From: Sphingomonas hengshuiensis | Lineage (GTDB): Bacteria; Pseudomonadota; Alphaproteobacteria; Sphingomonadales; Sphingomonadaceae | Assembly: GCA_003240755.1 (NCBI GenBank) | Contig: QFNF01000014.1 | Coordinates: 1 to 64,000 of the forward strand | Length of the DNA: 64,000 nt | Direction: 5' to 3' | Part shown: positions 55,705-63,366 of the stretch, piece by piece | How positions within the stretch are numbered: position 1 is the first letter of the stretch | How the letters are laid out: each line of letters starts with the position of its first letter | Made by a program: the position numbers and the translations under genes | The notes under the pieces: model-generated | Seen by the model: only the letters and a program-made list of their open reading frames with translations | The model's database searches: none | Told to the model about the DNA's origin: nothing

Positions 55705-57630
55705 GTGATATTCTCCCGAGAGGCTTCGTCCGAAGCCACCGATCTTCCCGCCGAGGGGCCGGGCCACCACGGCCCGCGGCAGTCGCTCGCCAGGCTGTCG
55801 CTCGGCGCGCTCGGCATCGTCTATGGCGATATCGGCACCTCGCCGCTGTACGCCATGAAGGAGACGTTCGTCGGCCATCACCGGCTGCCGGTCGATCAAC
55901 TCAACATCTTCGGGGTCGTCAGCCTCGTCTTCTGGTCGCTGATGCTGATCGTGACGTTGAAATACGTCTTCATCATCATGCGCGCCGACAATAATGGCGA
56001 GGGCGGCAGCCTCGCGCTGCTGGCGTTGATCCAGCGCAAGAGCGGCGGGGGGCGGTGGACCGCCAGCCTCGTCATTCTCGGCGTGCTGGCGACGGCGCTG
56101 TTCTTCGGCGACTGCATGATTACGCCCGCGGTGTCGGTGCTGTCGGCGGTCGAGGGGTTGGCGACGGTCAATGCCGGCTTCGATTCGTTCGTGATCCCGA
56201 TCGCGGTGGTCATCATGATCGGGCTGTTCTGGTTGCAGGCGGTGGGCACGGCCAGCGTCGGGCGGCTGTTCGGACCGATCATGATCGCCTATTTCGCGAC
56301 GTTGACCTTTCTCGGCGTCATCAACATCCTCGAACGCCCGGAGATATTCCAGGCGCTGAACCCGATCTGGGCGGTCCGGTTCTTCGCGGAGGACGGGGCC
56401 ATGGCGTTCCTCGCCCTGGGGTCGGTCGTGCTCGCGGTAACGGGGGCGGAGGCGCTCTACGCCGATATGGGGCATTTCGGGCGGCGGCCGATCTCGACCG
56501 CATGGCTGTATTGCGTGTTCCCGGCGCTGATGCTGAACTATCTGGGGCAGGGGGCGCTGCTGCTCGAAAACCCGGATGCCGCGTCCAACCCGTTCTTCTT
56601 CATGGCGTCAGAGGACTTCCGCCTGCCGCTGGTCATCCTCGCCACGCTGGCCACGATCATCGCCAGTCAGGCGGTCATCACCGGCGCCTTCTCGGTCGTG
56701 CAGCAGGCGGTGCAACTGGGCCTGATGCCGCGCTTGCGCATAGAGCATACCAGTGCCGATGCAGCGGGGCAGATCTATATCCCGGCGGTCAACTGGGCGC
56801 TGCTGGTAATGGTGCTCCTGCTGATCTTCGGCTTTCAGGAATCGTCCAACCTCGCCGCCGCCTACGGCATTGCCGTGACCGGCACGATGTTCATCAGCAC
56901 CTGCATGATCGCCGTCCTGGTCAAGCGCGTGTGGAACTGGCCGGCGGCGGCGGTCGCCGGGTTCATGGCGATGTTCCTGTGCATCGACGGCGCCTATTTC
57001 GCGTCGAACCTGACCAAGGTACCCGATGGCGGCTGGTTCCCGCTGCTGGTCGGGATCGTCGTCTTCGTCCTGCTCACGACCTGGGCCAAGGGGCGCAAGC
57101 TGATGATCGAGCGGATGCGCGAAGCCGCTATGCCGATCAAGGTGTTCATCCAGTCGGCCGCCAGCAGCGCGACGCGTGTTCCCGGCACGGCGGTCTTCAT
57201 GACCTCGACGCCCGAAGGCGTGCCGCATGCGCTGCTCCACAACCTGAAGCACAACAAGGTGCTGCACGATCGCGTGATCCTGCTGACGGTCAAGATCGCC
57301 GATACGCCCTATGTCGACCCCGACGTCCGGACGAAGAACGAGGATCTGGGGCAGGGCTTCCACCGCATGATCCTGAAATTCGGGTTCATGCAGGACCCGG
57401 ATGTGCCCGGCGCGCTCAAAGCGGTCGGGTGTTGCGGTGGCGATTTCCGGATGATGGACACCAGCTTCTTTCTCGCGCGGCAGACGCTGTTGCCATCGTC
57501 GCGACCGGGCATGATGATCTGGCGCGAAAAGCTGTTCGCGTGGATGCTGCAGAACTCGGAAAGCGCGATGGAATTTTTCCGCCTGCCGACCAACCGCGTC
57601 GTCGAACTGGGCAGCCAGGTCGAGATTTGA
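55705..57630 (+). CDS. kup: Kup-type potassium uptake transporter
   Basis: A 641-residue inner-membrane potassium-proton symporter with about 12 helices followed by a soluble C-terminal domain. Signatures are [23 protein letters not shown] near the N-terminus, [35 protein letters not shown] and [18 protein letters not shown]. The GTG at 55705 has no clear ribosome site, but it gives the family N-terminus. The 250 bases upstream of it show no gene. The stop overlaps the start of the next gene as TTGA. Confidence 0.96.
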   Translation: MIFSREASSEATDLPAEGPGHHGPRQSLARLSLGALGIVYGDIGTSPLYAMKETFVGHHRLPVDQLNIFGVVSLVFWSLMLIVTLKYVFIIMRADNNGEGGSLALLALIQRKSGGGRWTASLVILGVLATALFFGDCMITPAVSVLSAVEGLATVNAGFDSFVIPIAVVIMIGLFWLQAVGTASVGRLFGPIMIAYFATLTFLGVINILERPEIFQALNPIWAVRFFAEDGAMAFLALGSVVLAVTGAEALYADMGHFGRRPISTAWLYCVFPALMLNYLGQGALLLENPDAASNPFFFMASEDFRLPLVILATLATIIASQAVITGAFSVVQQAVQLGLMPRLRIEHTSADAAGQIYIPAVNWALLVMVLLLIFGFQESSNLAAAYGIAVTGTMFISTCMIAVLVKRVWNWPAAAVAGFMAMFLCIDGAYFASNLTKVPDGGWFPLLVGIVVFVLLTTWAKGRKLMIERMREAAMPIKVFIQSAASSATRVPGTAVFMTSTPEGVPHALLHNLKHNKVLHDRVILLTVKIADTPYVDPDVRTKNEDLGQGFHRMILKFGFMQDPDVPGALKAVGCCGGDFRMMDTSFFLARQTLLPSSRPGMMIWREKLFAWMLQNSESAMEFFRLPTNRVVELGSQVEI

Positions 57631-58142
57631 CCGCGCCCGGACCCGCCCCGATCATCGTGACCGCGTTGTTTGGGCAGGAGGATCAGGCGTGGTTCGACCG
57701 GCAGCGCCGTGCCCATTTCCCGCCCGAACGCAACATGCTGGCGGCGCATTGCACGATGTTTCATCATCTGGCGCCCGAACTGGGCGCGGAACTCAAGCAG
57801 CGGCTCAACGCGCTGACCCGTGGCGCGTCGGCGCCGTTCGCGCGGGTCGGGGGGCTGATGAACCTCGGCCGCGGCGTCGCCTATCGCATCGAATCGCCCG
57901 ATCTCGAATCGATCCGCGCCGAACTGGCCGACGCCTTCGCCACCATGCTGGTGCCGCAGGACCGTGCGGGATGGCGACCGCATGTCACGATCCAGAACAA
58001 GGTCGAACCTGCGCAGGCCAAGGCGTTGCTGGCCGAATTGTCCGCCGGCTTCGTGGCCCGCCCGCTTACGGTCGCCGGTCTGGCAAGCTGGTGGTATCGC
58101 GGTGGACCGTGGGAAGCACATTCCCGGCATATGTTTGCTTGA
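57627..58142 (+). CDS. 2H phosphoesterase / 2'-5' RNA ligase family protein
   Basis: A 171-residue protein with the two histidine motifs of the 2H superfamily, HCTMFHH (near residue 37) and HVTIQNK (near 120). It would hydrolyse or join 2',5' or cyclic phosphate bonds; the substrate is unknown. The TTG at 57627 overlaps the kup stop (TTGA); GTG 57657 is a shorter alternative. Coupling with kup is odd and probably reflects packing of genes rather than function. Confidence 0.82.
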   Translation: MTAPGPAPIIVTALFGQEDQAWFDRQRRAHFPPERNMLAAHCTMFHHLAPELGAELKQRLNALTRGASAPFARVGGLMNLGRGVAYRIESPDLESIRAELADAFATMLVPQDRAGWRPHVTIQNKVEPAQAKALLAELSAGFVARPLTVAGLASWWYRGGPWEAHSRHMFA

Positions 58143-58195
58143 CCCCGGCGATTCGCGTTCGTATAGGGCCGCCCTCCCCACCGGGGATGCGGCGG

Positions 58196-58272
58196 GGCGA
58201 AGTAGCTCAGTTGGTTAGAGCACGGGAATCATAATCCTGGGGTCGGGGGTTCAAATCCCTCCTTCGCTACCA
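58196..58272 (+). tRNA. tRNA-Met (CAT), elongator type
   Basis: A complete cloverleaf: acceptor GGCGAAG/CTTCGCT (first pair G-U), D arm GCTC...GAGC, anticodon stem CGGGA/TCCTG with loop ATCATAA, T arm GGGGG/CCCTC with loop TTCAAAT, and an encoded CCA at 58270-58272. The anticodon is CAT. The first pair and the loop resemble the alphaproteobacterial elongator tRNA-Met; a lysidine-modified tRNA-Ile2 is the alternative. Confidence 0.93.
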
Positions 58273-58335
58273 CCCGCCTTGGCATGATGGCCGTCGCGCA
58301 CGACGTATGTCCCTTCATGTTTCGTTCAGCTTGAT

Positions 58336-58360
58336 CGAACTTCCGCGCCTCTCGACCGTT
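58336..58360 (+). promoter_or_regulatory. Possible EcfG-type general-stress promoter for the 44-residue protein
   Basis: CGAAC at 58336-58340, 16 bases, then CGTT at 58357-58360: one mismatch from GGAAC-N16-CGTT. Transcription would start near 58367, about 30 bases before the ATG. Confidence 0.4.
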
Positions 58361-58396
58361 ACTGGTTAACGACATCAGCGAGAGAGGATAGCCGCC

Positions 58397-58531
58397 ATGC
58401 CGATCGTTGCCCCCGTTCGTTCCGTGCCCCCTCGCGGGGAACAGGACCGACCGCCCAACCTGAGTGGGCTGTTCTTCGGCCTGTTGCTGGCGCTGCCGCT
58501 ATGGGCCATGATCCTGGCGTTCGTCCTGTAG
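58397..58531 (+). CDS. Small single-helix membrane protein (44 residues)
   Basis: ATG at 58397 with AGGA nine bases upstream, TAG at 58529-58531. The product is a Pro/Arg-rich N-terminus of about 22 residues (MPIVAPVRSVPP...) followed by one hydrophobic helix (GLFFGLLLALPLWAMILAFVL) that reaches the C-terminus. No family is recognised. A real ribosome site, a tail-anchor-like layout and an upstream stress-type promoter support it as a gene; homologues would have to confirm it. Confidence 0.6.
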   Translation: MPIVAPVRSVPPRGEQDRPPNLSGLFFGLLLALPLWAMILAFVL

Positions 58532-58623
58532 GCGGACTTGCGCCGTACCTGCCGTTCCCCATGTTGCGTTCGACCCCGCGACCGGCATAGACGTGTCGCT
58601 CGCTTCGAACGGAATTTGATCTC

Positions 58624-59595
58624 ATGGCTGTTACGCACCACACCCGTATGCTCGTCCTCGGTTCGGGACCGGCGGGCCTTTCCGCTGCCATTTACGGCGC
58701 GCGCGCCGGGATGGAGCCGATCGTGGTGCAGGGCATCCAGCCTGGCGGTCAGTTGATGACGACGACGGATGTCGAGAATTATCCGGGCTTTCGCGATGTG
58801 GTGCAGGGCCCATGGCTGATGGGCGAGATGCAGGCGCAGGCCGAGCATGTCGGCACCCGCATGATGTGGGACACGATCGTCGACGTCGACCTGACCCGCC
58901 GTCCGTTCCGGCTGACCGGCGACAGCGGCGATGTGTATGAAGGCGAGGTGCTGGTCATCGCCACCGGCGCGCAGGCGCGCTGGCTGGGCCTCGACAGCGA
59001 GGAGTTGCTGAAGGGCAAGGGGGTGTCCGCCTGCGCCACCTGCGACGGGTTCTTCTATCGCGGCAAGAAGGTTGCGGTGATCGGTGGCGGGAACACCGCG
59101 GTCGAGGAAGCGCTCTACCTGACCAACCACAGCGACGACGTGACCATCATTCATCGTCGCGACAGCTTTCGCGCCGAACGCATCCTGCAGCAGCGGTTGT
59201 TCGCCAGCGACAAGATCAACGTGTTATGGAACAAGCAGGTGGAACGCTTCGTCGGCGGCGGTGATCCGCACGGCCTTGTCGGCATCGAATTGAAGGATAC
59301 GGTGACGGGCGAGTTGTCGATGCTGGATGTCGATGGCGGGTTCGTCGCGATCGGCCATCACCCTGCGACCGAGCTGTTCCGCGGGCATATCGCGCTCGAC
59401 GATGACGGCTATATCGCTGTCGAGACGGGATCGACGCGGACCAGCGTGCCCGGCGTATTCGCGTGCGGCGATGTGATGGACAAGGTCTATCGCCAGGCGG
59501 TCACTGCCGCCGGCACCGGCTGCATGGCGGCGCTGGATGCCGAACGCTTCCTGCAGGCGGTCGAGTTCGACGATCTGGCGCAGGCCGCCGAATAA
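58624..59595 (+). CDS. trxB: Thioredoxin-disulfide reductase TrxB
   Basis: FAD- and NADPH-dependent reductase of thioredoxin, 323 residues. The FAD motif is LGSGPAGLSAAIYGARAG (about 12-29), the redox-active CATC lies in GVSACATCDGFFYRG (near 138), the NADPH motif is VIGGGNTAVEEALYL and the second FAD motif is VPGVFACGDVMDKVYRQAVTAAGTGCMAALDAERF. It ends at a shared terminator. Confidence 0.97.
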   Translation: MAVTHHTRMLVLGSGPAGLSAAIYGARAGMEPIVVQGIQPGGQLMTTTDVENYPGFRDVVQGPWLMGEMQAQAEHVGTRMMWDTIVDVDLTRRPFRLTGDSGDVYEGEVLVIATGAQARWLGLDSEELLKGKGVSACATCDGFFYRGKKVAVIGGGNTAVEEALYLTNHSDDVTIIHRRDSFRAERILQQRLFASDKINVLWNKQVERFVGGGDPHGLVGIELKDTVTGELSMLDVDGGFVAIGHHPATELFRGHIALDDDGYIAVETGSTRTSVPGVFACGDVMDKVYRQAVTAAGTGCMAALDAERFLQAVEFDDLAQAAE

Positions 59596-59603
59596 GGGGC
59601 GGT

Positions 59604-59625
59604 GCCGGGCGTCGGGACGCCCGGC
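59604..59625. terminator. Bidirectional hairpin between trxB and the aldo/keto reductase gene
   Basis: GCCGGGCGTC and GACGCCCGGC are perfect inverted copies separated by two bases, with GGGCGG/CCGCCC outside them. The 40-base gap between these convergent genes is filled by the hairpin, so it likely ends both transcripts. Confidence 0.75.
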
Positions 59626-59635
59626 CCGCCCGGCA

Positions 59636-60592
59636 TCACGCGCCCGCGTCGGTCAGGCGGGCGAGCTGGTCCCCGGTCAGGCGCAATTGCCACGATCCGA
59701 CCAATTCCTCCAGTTGCGGCACGCTGGTCGCGCTGGCGATCGGCGCGACGACGCCCTCCTGCGCGGCGAGCCATGCAAGCGCGATCTGCGGCAGCGTCGC
59801 GCCGGTTTCGGCGGCGACCGCATCCATCGCGGCGAGCATCGGCTTGCCCTTGCCCTCCAGCAGTTTCGCCATGCCGCCGCCGCGAACGCTCTTGCCCAAA
59901 TCCTCGGTCGAACGATATTTCCCGGTCAGGAACCCGGCGGCCAGCCCATAATAGGGCGCGACGCCGATATTGTGTTCGACGGACAGATTCTGCAGTTCGC
60001 CCTCATATTTCCGGCGGCTGACGAGGTTGTATTCGGGTTGCAGCGCATGGAAGCGCGGCAGACCTTCCGCAGTGGCCAGATCGAGCGCCGACTTCAGTCG
60101 CATCGCGTGGAAGTTCGAGGCCCCGAGCACCCGCACCTTGCCCGCATCGATCAGGCGACCGAAGGCCGCGAGATACTCCGCCTGCGGTGTATCCTCGTCG
60201 TCCTGATGGGCGTAATACAGGTCGATATGATCGGAGCCGAGCCGGGCCAGCGACGCTTCCGCGGCGGCGGCGATCCGGTCGGGCGCCAGTTTCTCGCCGC
60301 CGGCGCCAGGCAGCATGCCGACCTTTGTCGCGATCAGCACATGGTGGCGCTTGCCCGACTGCCGCAGCCATTCGCCAAGGATGGTTTCGGATTCGCCGCC
60401 GCGATGGCCATCGACCCATGCCGAATAGACGTCGGCCGTGTCGATCATCGTCCCTCCCAGATCGACAAAGGCGTCGAGGATACGAAAGCTCTGGGCACGG
60501 TCGATCGTCCAGCCAAAGACATTGCCACCGAGGACCAGCGGGGGAGTTTCGAGGTCGGTGGCGCCAAGGCGGCGTCGGGCGGGATCGGTCAT
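59636..60592 (-). CDS. Aldo/keto reductase
   Basis: A 318-residue NADPH-dependent oxidoreductase with a TIM barrel. The catalytic tetrad can be placed: Asp and Tyr in MIDTADVYSAW (about 48-58), Lys in HVLIATKVG and His in DLYYAHQDD. The substrate is unknown; it resembles the group of YghZ/Tas-like reductases. Its ATG overlaps the stop of a tiny lipoprotein gene (TGATG), so the two are co-translated. Confidence 0.93.
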   Translation of the reverse strand: MTDPARRRLGATDLETPPLVLGGNVFGWTIDRAQSFRILDAFVDLGGTMIDTADVYSAWVDGHRGGESETILGEWLRQSGKRHHVLIATKVGMLPGAGGEKLAPDRIAAAAEASLARLGSDHIDLYYAHQDDEDTPQAEYLAAFGRLIDAGKVRVLGASNFHAMRLKSALDLATAEGLPRFHALQPEYNLVSRRKYEGELQNLSVEHNIGVAPYYGLAAGFLTGKYRSTEDLGKSVRGGGMAKLLEGKGKPMLAAMDAVAAETGATLPQIALAWLAAQEGVVAPIASATSVPQLEELVGSWQLRLTGDQLARLTDAGA

Positions 60593-60771
60593 CAGCGTTC
60601 CTTGGGTTCAGGCGCGATCGCATTCGCGTCGAGGGCGTTGTCGTCCAGCATCGCGGCGGCGTCGTTCAGCGCGGCGGCTTCTCTCTGCGTCACGCCACCG
60701 GGCGCCGAGCGCGGGTCCGGCCCGCTACAGGCGGCAAGGCACAGGGCGGCAAGGGTGGCAAGCAGGCGCAT
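60592..60771 (-). CDS. Small lipoprotein (59 residues)
   Basis: ATG at 60771 opens MRLLATLAALCLAACSGPDP, a lipoprotein signal with lipobox LAAC and a mature part of about 45 mostly helical residues (VTQREAAALNDAAAMLDDN). The stop at 60592-60594 overlaps the aldo/keto reductase ATG as TGATG. No family is recognised. The clear lipobox and the stop-start overlap make a real gene likely. Confidence 0.7.
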   Translation of the reverse strand: MRLLATLAALCLAACSGPDPRSAPGGVTQREAAALNDAAAMLDDNALDANAIAPEPKER

Positions 60772-60789
60772 CGATCATCTCCCAACGAA

Positions 60790-60823
60790 AAGGCCGCATC
60801 CCGTTGCGTCGGGACGCGGCCTT
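60790..60823 (-). terminator. Intrinsic terminator of the Ala-rich lipoprotein gene
   Basis: AAGGCCGCATCCCG and CGGGACGCGGCCTT pair over 14 positions with one mismatch around a six-base loop. On the minus strand the stem is followed by a short T run (CCTTTTCG). It lies 21 bases past the 60845-61186 gene. Confidence 0.85.
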
Positions 60824-60844
60824 CCGGTCTTTAGCGTAACGCGA

Positions 60845-61186
60845 TCAGCGCTGCATATCGCGGCCGGCCTCTTCCAGTTCGCGACCGGCCTCGCGCTGCG
60901 CATTGTCGGCAGCGGCACCGGCCCGGGCCGCACCGCGATCGAGCGCGGCGCCCGCGCGGTCGGTGGCATTTTCGATCCTGTCGCCGGCGCGATCGGTGGC
61001 GTTCTCGGCCGCGCCGAACGCGCGTTCGCCGGCGGTCTGTACGTCGTTGACCGCTTCGCCCATTGTCGCGTTCACATCGGCGGCAACGGCGTCGGCGGCC
61101 TCGCCGGTCTCGTTCTGCGCCTTCTGGCTGCAGGCGCCGATCGAGAATGCGGCGGCGGCCAGCGGCAGCAGGATGAGCTTGTTCAT
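60845..61186 (-). CDS. Ala-rich coiled lipoprotein with NATDRAG repeats
   Basis: A 113-residue predicted lipoprotein with lipobox IGAC (signal MNKLILLPLAAAAFSIGAC). The mature part is Ala-rich and helical, built on a repeat of about 11 residues seen as ENATDRAGDRI and ENATDRAGAAL with looser copies before and after. It resembles LEA-like or apolipoprotein-like helical repeat proteins found in many sphingomonads, possibly stress-linked, but no function is established. GGAAGGGAA precedes the ATG. It has its own terminator. Confidence 0.8.
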   Translation of the reverse strand: MNKLILLPLAAAAFSIGACSQKAQNETGEAADAVAADVNATMGEAVNDVQTAGERAFGAAENATDRAGDRIENATDRAGAALDRGAARAGAAADNAQREAGRELEEAGRDMQR

Positions 61187-61291
61187 GGCGGTTTCCCTTC
61201 CGTTATGATCCGCCGCCCAACGCACAGGCACGGCCAGGAGTTGCACCGTCGGCGCATTACGCCGGTATCGCCGCAGCCGCCTACTGGTCGA

Positions 61292-61319
61292 TTGACGCTA
61301 TATAAAGATTTCTTTATAT
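61292..61319 (+). promoter_or_regulatory. Promoter of the sahR-metF operon (predicted leaderless transcript)
   Basis: TTGACG (61292-61297), 16-base spacer, TTATAT (61314-61319). Only eight bases separate the -10 box from the ATG at 61328, so transcription should start at or within a base or two of the start codon and the mRNA would have no leader. No ribosome site is visible. Confidence 0.7.
61300..61319. promoter_or_regulatory. Palindromic operator of the SahR-type regulator
   Basis: ATATAAAGA-tt-TCTTTATAT is a perfect nine-base inverted repeat, strikingly AT-rich in GC-rich surroundings. It covers the spacer and the -10 box of the promoter, so a bound repressor would block polymerase. ArsR-family proteins bind sites of this size and symmetry. 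Confidence 0.85.
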
Positions 61320-61327
61320 CACGCGAC

Positions 61328-62281
61328 ATGGTTCCGGCCCTCGACATATTGCGCGCGGCAAGCGACGCCACCCGCTTGCGGGTGCTGTGCCTGTTGCGTT
61401 CGATGGAGCTGTCGGTCGGCGAGCTGGCCCAGGTACTGGAGCAGAGCCAGCCAAGGGTCAGCCGACATGTCAAGATCCTGTGCGACGCAGGGCTGGCGGT
61501 TCGGCGCAAGGAAGGCAGTTGGGTCTTCGTGGCGCTGGGGGACGCCGCGCTCGTCACGCCGTTGCTCGACGCGCTGGACGCATGGTCCATGGCGGACGAG
61601 GCGCAACTGCGCGCCGACGGATTGCGACTGTCGGAGGTACGAGCCGACCGCGCGGCGGCGGCGGCGGCGTGGTTCGAGGCGCATGCCGGCGACTGGGACG
61701 CGATCCGTTCGCTGCATGTTGCCGAGGAACAGGTGGAAGCCGCCATGGTGGCGGCGCTGGGATCGGCGCGGATCGACCTGCTGGTGGATATTGGCACCGG
61801 CACCGGACGGATGCTGGAACTGTTCGCGCCGCAGGCGACCCAGGCGATCGGCATCGACCGGTCGTCGGAAATGCTGCGGCTGGCGCGTGCGAAGCTGACG
61901 GAACGCGGGTTGGATCATGCAGAGCTCAGGCAGGCCGACATTCTGGCGCTGCCGGTCGATACGGCGGTCGTCGGCGCCGCGGTGCTGCACCATGTGCTGC
62001 ATTTCGTCCAGCATCCGGGTGCCGCGATCGCGGAGGCCGCGCGGGTGCTGCGGCATGGCGGGCGGCTGTTGATCTGCGATTTCGCGCCGCACGAGCGCGA
62101 GGATCTGCGGGTGCGCGATGCCCATGCGCGACTGGGCTTTTCGGACGAACAGATGCAGGGATGGTTTGCCGAAGCCGGACTGGTCCCGGTGTCGATCGAG
62201 ACGCTGGGCGGTGGCGAACTGACCGTCAAGCTGTGGATGGCGCGGCGCGCGTACGACGTACAAGAGGTGAAGGCGGCATGA
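61328..62281 (+). CDS. sahR: ArsR-type regulator fused to a SAM/SAH-binding methyltransferase domain (SahR-like)
   Basis: A 317-residue protein. The N-terminal winged helix (about 1-90) shows DILRAASDATRLRVLCLL, VGELAQVLEQSQPRVSRHVKILCDAGLAVRRKEGSW and no metal-binding cysteines. The C-terminal part (about 140-300) has a class I fold with VDIGTGTGRMLELFA, AIGIDRSSEML, RQADILALPVDTAVVGAAVLHHVL and RVLRHGGRLLICDF. In proteobacteria SahR, with this architecture, senses S-adenosylhomocysteine and represses methionine-cycle genes. It starts the operon with metF, its stop overlapping the metF ATG (ATGA), and has an autoregulatory palindrome. Confidence 0.9.
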   Translation: MVPALDILRAASDATRLRVLCLLRSMELSVGELAQVLEQSQPRVSRHVKILCDAGLAVRRKEGSWVFVALGDAALVTPLLDALDAWSMADEAQLRADGLRLSEVRADRAAAAAAWFEAHAGDWDAIRSLHVAEEQVEAAMVAALGSARIDLLVDIGTGTGRMLELFAPQATQAIGIDRSSEMLRLARAKLTERGLDHAELRQADILALPVDTAVVGAAVLHHVLHFVQHPGAAIAEAARVLRHGGRLLICDFAPHEREDLRVRDAHARLGFSDEQMQGWFAEAGLVPVSIETLGGGELTVKLWMARRAYDVQEVKAA

Positions 62282-63219
62282 CTCCTACGATTTCCGACCT
62301 GGAAGAAGCGCGCCGCGCGCTCGACGCGCCGTTGTTCGCCGATCTGGCCGGCGACTGCGCGGTCAGTTTCGAATTCTTTCCGCCCAAGACCGAGAAGATG
62401 GAATCCGCGCTGTGGGACACCGTCCGCGCGCTCGAGCCGCTGGGGCCGAAGTTCGTCAGCGTGACCTATGGCGCCGGCGGATCGACGCGCGAACGGACCC
62501 ATGCGACGGTCGCGCGGATCGCGCGCGAGACGTCGATGCCCGCCGCCGCGCACCTGACCTGCGTGGAGGCGGGCCGGGCGGAAATCGATGAGGTCGCGCA
62601 GGAATATTGGGCGGCCGGGGTGCGGCATATCGTGGCGCTTCGGGGCGATCCGCCGACGATGGGGCAGAAATTCGTTGCCCATCCCGATGGCTATGAGAAT
62701 GCGGCGGCGCTGGTCGCCGGTCTGCAACGGCTGCATCCGTTCGAGATTTCGGTCGCGGCCTATCCCGAATGTCATCCGGATTCGGCGCATCAGGCCGCCG
62801 ATCTCGACAATCTTCGCGCCAAGATGGACGCGGGGGCGACCCGCGCGATCACCCAGTTCTTCTTCACGCCCGAGGCATTCTTCCGCTTCCGCGATGCGGC
62901 GGCTGCCGCCGGCATCACCGCCGATCTGGTACCGGGTATCCTGCCGGTGACGAACGTGGCGCAGGTGCGCAAGTTCGCGGGGCTGTGCGGCGCGTCGATC
63001 CCGGCATGGATGGACCGCCTGTTCGAAGGGCTGGACGATCATCCCGGCGCCCGCGCGCTGGTCGCGGCGACGGTCGCTGCCGAGATGTGCCGCAAGCTGT
63101 ACGCGGGCGGGGTGCGCGACTTCCATTTCTACACGCTCAACCGCGCCGAACTGTCCTATGCGATCTGTCACCTGATGGGGTTGCGGCCAAAGGCGACGCC
63201 GGTCGCGGCGGCGGCCTGA
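62278..63219 (+). CDS. metF: Methylenetetrahydrofolate reductase MetF
   Basis: Reduces 5,10-methylene-tetrahydrofolate to 5-methyl-tetrahydrofolate, the methyl donor for MetH. The 313-residue FAD-dependent TIM barrel shows VSFEFFPPKTEKME (about 24-37), SVTYGAGGSTRERT, HLTCVEAGRAEID, ALRGDPP, AITQFFFTPEAFFRF and GIHFYTLN-like FHFYTLNRAELSY near the end. The ATG is inside the overlap with the regulator gene. metH follows after 147 bases. Confidence 0.97.
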   Translation: MTPTISDLEEARRALDAPLFADLAGDCAVSFEFFPPKTEKMESALWDTVRALEPLGPKFVSVTYGAGGSTRERTHATVARIARETSMPAAAHLTCVEAGRAEIDEVAQEYWAAGVRHIVALRGDPPTMGQKFVAHPDGYENAAALVAGLQRLHPFEISVAAYPECHPDSAHQAADLDNLRAKMDAGATRAITQFFFTPEAFFRFRDAAAAAGITADLVPGILPVTNVAQVRKFAGLCGASIPAWMDRLFEGLDDHPGARALVAATVAAEMCRKLYAGGVRDFHFYTLNRAELSYAICHLMGLRPKATPVAAAA

Positions 63220-63260
63220 ACCGCAACACCCCAAGCGCATGTTCGTGCTGGGCAGGGACC

Positions 63261-63322
63261 GGGCGAAGGCGAAGCCCCGTATCGAAGCACAGGTCCTTCG
63301 ATACGCCGTTTCGACTTCGCCC
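63261..63322. repeat. Nested palindrome between metF and metH (REP-like)
   Basis: Outer arms GGGCGAAG (63261-63268) and CTTCGCCC (63315-63322) enclose inner arms GTATCGAAG (63279-63287) and CTTCGATAC (63296-63304). Nested palindromes like this are typical of dispersed intergenic repeats in sphingomonads, and are not obviously the same family as the one at 23274-23412. Confidence 0.75.
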
Positions 63323-63366
63323 AATGGCCACCCAGGACAGACGAGGAATCTACGGAAGGCAAAGCC

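Noticed and set aside
58196..58272. tRNA as an integration site for a mobile element
   Set aside because: No integrase, no repeat of the tRNA 3' end and no foreign-looking genes follow it.
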